Below the pieces are notes generated by a model. The model was given only the letters and a program-made list of their open reading frames with translations. It was not told where the DNA came from and did not search any database. Positions 60,601-64,000 of a stretch of 64,000 bases of DNA are shown here, in pieces. The position numbers and the translations under genes were made by a program. This DNA is from Liolophura sinensis (taxonomy: Eukaryota; Mollusca; Polyplacophora; Chitonida; Chitonidae), in assembly GCF_032854445.1 (NCBI RefSeq), contig NC_088301.1, positions 51,013,187 to 51,077,186 on the forward strand. The letters are read 5' to 3'. Position 1 is the stretch's first letter. Each line of letters starts with the position of its first letter.

Positions 60601-63294
60601 TTCTCCCAGTTTTTTTGGAAAAGTAAAGATATGAATATGTTCTTCATTAGATAGACCATAAACCATGTGGAAAAAAAGAATCCAAATATTATTTCCTGCT
60701 ACATTTACTTGTATATTGTCCAAAACGAGCAGACCAGTGTCTGACCTTATGCCACACAAGCAGACTTGTAAGCGTTGTGTGAGCACTAATGTCCTCATGT
60801 GGACATGCATCACCATGCATAATCAGAATTCATCAGTAAAAGTGCCCATAGCATGTGTGCATACTTTGGATATAAAGAATGACTATGTAGCAAGTACATG
60901 TAGCATTATGTCTTTACTGTGTCTTAGCTTATGAAATACCCGGTTGGCATTAAATAACACTGAAAGCAGTCTTAAGGTCATTGTTAAAGATTTATGGTTG
61001 TATTAATAACATGCTGTGGCAGTTCAGCTTATCACATAATAGGCGTAGCCTTTGGTAGTTACATGTACATACTCATCTGTGCTTCGTGCATGGTATTTCA
61101 ACCTCTTACCATCATCCTGTGAGTTTCTAATTGCTTTGCGCTGCATAACCTTTGCCCTCAAAGGAGTTTCCATGCAACTCTGACATACATTATCATACAT
61201 AATCAGCATGTGGTTTTATCTTCACCTGTATTATTAATTTCAAGTCTTTGGTTTAAGTGTCCATACATGGGTTGTTAATTAGGTCTATTACAACATTTAT
61301 GTTTAGAATTTTTTGGTATTCTGACGTTTTATAGCCTGACGATAAGTGGATATAGCCTGAAGCTGTAAAATCTGTGGCTTCTTGTGGAGAAAATCGCTTT
61401 CAGGATGCAAAACATTGAAATCCTTTGTATAATTCTATCTCAATTTTGTAAGACCACATACATTTTTTTAGAAAAAAATCTTTCAGAAGTCCTTGTATGG
61501 AACACTGCCTGTCAAAAATTAACTCATTTTATATTTTTCATGGATGAAGAATATACCACATGCTTAATGAGATGTACATGTGCATGTATTTTAGGTTTCT
61601 CATTGAGGGTACTGAGGGAACAGTTCTGTATACTGGGGATTTCAGGTGGGAAGGAAATGAAGTTACTCGAGTGCCTTGGTTTAGATCAGGTGACAGGTAA
61701 GTAGTTAGCTGGTACACATACATTAATGTGTCTATAAGTTTGACATCATAAAATATATATCAATTACCATCAACAAGTGAAAAATTCATGATTATAGCAT
61801 TCAACACCAGTCAAATAATAATAAAAGAATTTAATGTTCCATAGCCTTTTAGGGTTTGCCCTGAATTATTTATTTATTTATTTGATCAGAGTTATATGCC
61901 AGACCCAAGAATATTTCAGTTATATGATTAACGGTGGGAGGAAATCTAGCATAGCCCAGTAGAAACCCATGACCATCATCCAGTTTTGTCCTGAATTAAG
62001 TTTAATATATCTCCAAGTGTTGTTCATCTTCAAAAAATGTACATGTAGTGATTCGAATCACCACATACATGTAGTTATAGTTAAATGTACTGTTACAAAT
62101 TTGTTTCAGTATAAAAGACATCAGAAGTCTGTATGTAGACACCACTTTTTGCATTCCTGAAGCATTCTATATTCCGAGCCGTGCTGACTGTGTGGAAGCC
62201 TTATATGAATTAGTGAAGAACTGGATTGGAGAAAGCCCCAATAACTGTGTGAACATTTCATCAAAGACAAAATATGGCCATGAGCACTTACTGAAAGGTG
62301 TGGCTGATAAGCTGGACAAAAAGGTGGGCCGGTTGAATTTTGAGACTTCATTGCAAAGTAAAAAAATTATACACTGAATGTAAAAGTGTGTGTGGGTGCT
62401 TGATGGCTGATTTGGACAGGAAAAAGACATACAAATTGTTTACTCTAAGTTTTTAGATTTTCGAAGATTTTGTCTCCGTGTACCTCACAAACTCTTTACT
62501 TCCTTCACCTGGTATATTAGAAAAGTTGAATTTTGGTTGAAGCACATTTTTGACAGACACAGTCTTCAGCAAAGCAAAACAAAAACACTTCCTTTGGAGA
62601 ATCAAAGCAGCTTCACATATGTATCTTTTATATGAAGCCTGTTCAAATTGTTTTTAATTTTTTTTGTGAGAAAACCTAACTGTCGGATATCAAAGGTTTA
62701 AGTACTTTAAAGGTGGGTTTACCTAGTATCAGCATTTTTTTTCTTCCTTTTTTAATGTTTAGCTTTCAACATTTTCAGTTTTCTGACCCAGTTACTCTTT
62801 TCAGTTCCAGTGCTTTTGATCACCTTTCCTCAACTGCAGTTTTAGAACACACTAACTTAAATACACATTCCTCACATGACCTCTAGTGACCTCTACATTA
62901 TTTGGAAACGAAACATCTTAGTGGTGTCAACTATCAGTATCATATTCTCAGTGTCTTATGCTGCTCTTTCCTTAGTGCTTAGCTTGTAAGAACCACAATC
63001 AGATGCATGGAATCATGGGGTGCACAGCATATCCTTTTTCTTGCAATGATTCCTACATATTGACTTGAATCTTGAAACACAACTGTCATTTCAGAGCTTC
63101 TTTGTGAATGTCTTTCATTTGCTGTTTTGGTGGAATTTTGAGTATTTTGTGGCATATTGATGCCATTTTTTGTTTGTTTTTTTCAGATTCATGTGTTAGC
63201 TGACAAGCACCAGCTCTATGAGCAGATTCCAGAACTACAGAATGTGTTTACTTCAGATCCCAGTGCCACACCCATCCATGCCTGCTGTTGGGAG
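51682..63294 (+). CDS. DCLRE1C: DNA cross-link repair 1C (Artemis) nuclease, 5' part, eight exons; gene continues past the window
   Basis: Exons are 51682-51802, 55037-55091, 55645-55726, 59089-59148, 60389-60444, 61595-61696, 62110-62323 and 63187-63294 (ends GAG|gtatgt). They give 266 codons in one open frame. The N-terminus (MSSFPGKM...ISLDRFD) aligns with the Artemis start. Metallo-beta-lactamase motifs are all present: D17, HFHKDH (H37, H39, D41, H42), PAGHCPGS (H119) and YTGDFR (D140). The beta-CASP motif-A aspartate is in YVDTTFC (D169). Artemis is the DNA-PKcs-activated nuclease that opens hairpins and trims ends in non-homologous end joining. The human protein is about 690 aa, so the rest of the beta-CASP region and the C-terminal tail lie beyond base 64000. 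Apollo and SNM1A are the alternatives; the start and the KVFIYCTEVTK segment favour Artemis. Introns hold a Tc1-like element, a minisatellite, a young SINE and a MITE-like repeat. Confidence 0.94.
52027..53524 (-). mobile_element. Tc1-like DNA transposon, 1498 bp, in DCLRE1C intron 1
   Basis: Inverted ends share CTGAACAA(A/T)AATATAAACGCAC and are flanked by TA (52025-52026 and 53525-53526). The minus-strand transposase runs 53243-52230: an N-terminal helix-turn-helix (LSVTAVAAQLNVHHSTISRL), a second DNA-binding part (RISAQTVRNRLRSR), then catalytic blocks VLFSDESRFQL, HDHARPHTA and SPDMSPIEHLWD. Counting between the last Asp and the Glu gives 34 residues, so it is DD34E. One in-frame TGA at 52700-52698 interrupts an otherwise open frame of about 337 codons. 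Confidence 0.93.
52230..53243 (-). pseudogene. Tc1-like DD34E transposase with one nonsense codon
   Basis: Starts at 53243 (MPHADMPQMSQIMREHAIGM) and would end at 52230 (ANGDHTRY). The only break is a TGA at 52700-52698, between ADANVL and RVAYGGGSVMVWAG, with no frameshift. A CGA-to-TGA change is plausible but not shown. Length and motif order are those of a complete Tc1-family transposase. Confidence 0.92.
53835..54038 (+). repeat. SINE, 5'-truncated, DCLRE1C intron 1
   Basis: Begins at CTTCACCAATGTGGTCGCTG, includes GTGAGTTCAAGTCCAGCTCA and the complete 3' half, and ends in four AAAT units. A small deletion removes the CCCGGGCTCTGCC part. Confidence 0.92.
55527..55560 (-). repeat. SINE tail fragment, DCLRE1C intron 2
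   Basis: Inverted AAAT tail followed by TTTGATTGGTGTTATATTTA only. Confidence 0.6.
56436..58815 (+). repeat. 32 bp minisatellite, about 70 copies, DCLRE1C intron 3
   Basis: The unit is about 32 bp, with consensus words TATGCTCACAGAGACTTGTC and AGCTTGCTCATA. The clean array spans about 56508-58620. Degenerate units flank it on both sides (about 56436-56507 and 58620-58815). Variant units (GGTGTATGCTCACACAG, GCCCATGTATGC, CAATTTGCTCATA) recur in a four-unit, 128 bp order, for example with starts at 57238, 57366, 57494 and 57622. Because the unit is not a multiple of three and has no sense-strand stop, all three plus frames stay open, up to 421 codons; these are not genes. Confidence 0.97.
59226..59495 (+). 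repeat. Young full-length SINE with 11 bp target-site duplication and poly(A) tail, DCLRE1C intron 4
   Basis: Head GGGGCCTCCGTGGCTCAGTC (A box), GAGTTCAAGTCCAGCTCATG (B box), core CAACCTGCGGATGGTCGTGG and CACCCACCATAATGCTGG, end GGCGTAAAACACCAATC, then about 20 A. ATCATCAGAGG repeats at 59215-59225 and 59496-59506. It is the copy closest to the consensus I infer from the others. Confidence 0.96.
59640..59815 (+). repeat. Diverged SINE-like fragment, DCLRE1C intron 4
   Basis: TTCAAACCTGGCCTGGAAAT, AGGCTGTCATTCTACAGA, GTGAATATTC and CAACAATCAAATAAAA resemble the second SINE family; weak. Confidence 0.4.
60166..60342. mobile_element. MITE-like element with CCCC...GGGG inverted ends, DCLRE1C intron 4
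   Basis: Left end CCCCTTTCACACAGGCAAAG and right end, reversed, CCCCGTTTACATGGCCAAAA are imperfect inverted repeats about 177 bp apart. TTA/TAA adjoins the ends. No coding capacity. Superfamily unassigned. Confidence 0.5.
61771..61830 (+). repeat. Second SINE family 3' end, DCLRE1C intron 6
   Basis: AACAAGTGAAAAATTCATGA, GCATTCAACACCAGTCAAAT and an AATAATAAA tail. Confidence 0.5.
61867..61980 (-). repeat. SINE 3' half, minus orientation, DCLRE1C intron 6
   Basis: AAAT tail, TTTGATCAGAGTTATATGCC, CAAGAATATTTCAGTTATAT and GGTGGGAGGAAA are the inverted 3' core, fairly diverged. Confidence 0.8.
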
Positions 63295-64000
63295 GTATGT
63301 TTTGCCCACTGCCACTTGTAATATATCTGTGTTAAGTAGCTAGCACAATTAAGACTAATGTGATAAGCATATGCTTGTTTTTAGTGCTTAAAATAATGGA
63401 GGTTTGAGAAGCTTAAAAAGAGCCTTGGATGAAATGCTCTATTGACAGTTTCTTAAAATACGTTCAACTGTGGGCTGATTGGTTTACACATATTTGTACA
63501 CGTAAATGTCACACTTCCTACTTAAAGTTTTTCATAATCGTTTCCGTAACTATCAAGGTTTAGCTTAATAGAGTTGCACTGCCTACATCAAATTACCTAA
63601 AAGGAGCATTTATACAGGTGAATAAATGTCATAAAATATTAGTTGTAGTGCTGAAACTTAATTTTTCCATTAGTTTTTAAATACCTTTCAAACAAACCAC
63701 AAGAGAACTCCAAGAATCAGGCAGAGAGTGCAGTTGTGCGCAAATTTTCGAGTCAGTTACGTTATCAGGGGTCTACGCAGGCAGTCTTGCAGGACACCTG
63801 TTGTTTTTTTTGGATTGTTAGGTTTCCCAGCTTTGCTTGGAAAACTGTTGTTCTTGCTCAGATTATTTTTTTTTGTTCTCTGACAACTGTTTTTTTTTTC
63901 CGTTTTACGAGAAAACTGCGTGTCACAGCTGTTAACTTTCTACACATGTTCATTACCAAATCGCTTGGGCTGCCTGCTGGAGTATAAAACTTTTCCCACC
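63295..64000. other. Start of DCLRE1C intron 8, nothing recognised
   Basis: Follows the exon 8 donor GAG|gtatgt. T-rich tracts near 63800-63900 but no exon or repeat I can support before the window ends. Confidence 0.5.

Overview
This is an intron-rich, AT-rich animal nuclear sequence, most likely from a marine lophotrochozoan (mollusc or a close relative such as a brachiopod). The reasons are GT-AG introns with short exons, metazoan protein families, no bacterial gene layout, and at least twenty copies of a tRNA-derived SINE whose tail is built on AAAT and whose 3' core resembles the MetaSINE-type repeats of invertebrates. The taxon is inferred from repeat style and protein similarity; nothing in the window names it.

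Four host genes can be read exon by exon. (1) Minus strand, 9657 to 2624: THNSL1 (threonine synthase-like 1), ten exons, 745 aa. (2) Plus strand, 14590 to 21973: KIN (KIN17 DNA/RNA-binding protein), nine exons, 420 aa, divergent from THNSL1. (3) Plus strand, 32045 to 43360: a secreted S1-family serine protease of eight exons and 397 aa. It carries a short six-cysteine module with beta/big-defensin spacing, a Thr-rich linker, then a complete protease domain. (4) Plus strand, from 51682 and running off the right edge: DCLRE1C (Artemis nuclease), first eight coding exons, about 266 codons. In human the orthologues of genes 1, 2 and 4 all lie on chromosome arm 10p, so the window may preserve an old linkage group.

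Most of the rest is mobile DNA. SINEs sit in both orientations, several with clear target-site duplications, the youngest at 59226-59495. DNA transposons include a 1.5 kb Tc1-like element in DCLRE1C intron 1, a deleted element with about 190 bp inverted repeats in KIN intron 1, and fold-back MITE-like elements in THNSL1 and DCLRE1C introns. Retroelement remains include a 540 bp solo LTR, a broken Ty3-type integrase and a reverse transcriptase fragment. A 32 bp minisatellite of about 2.2 kb fills part of DCLRE1C intron 3 and shows higher-order structure. Two unnamed dispersed repeat families recur in the window.

No operon, CRISPR array, tRNA or rRNA gene was found. The least expected coding feature is the defensin-like module joined to the serine protease. 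Long stretches (about 28.8-32.0 kb, 43.7-45.6 kb and most introns) hold nothing I can recognise.
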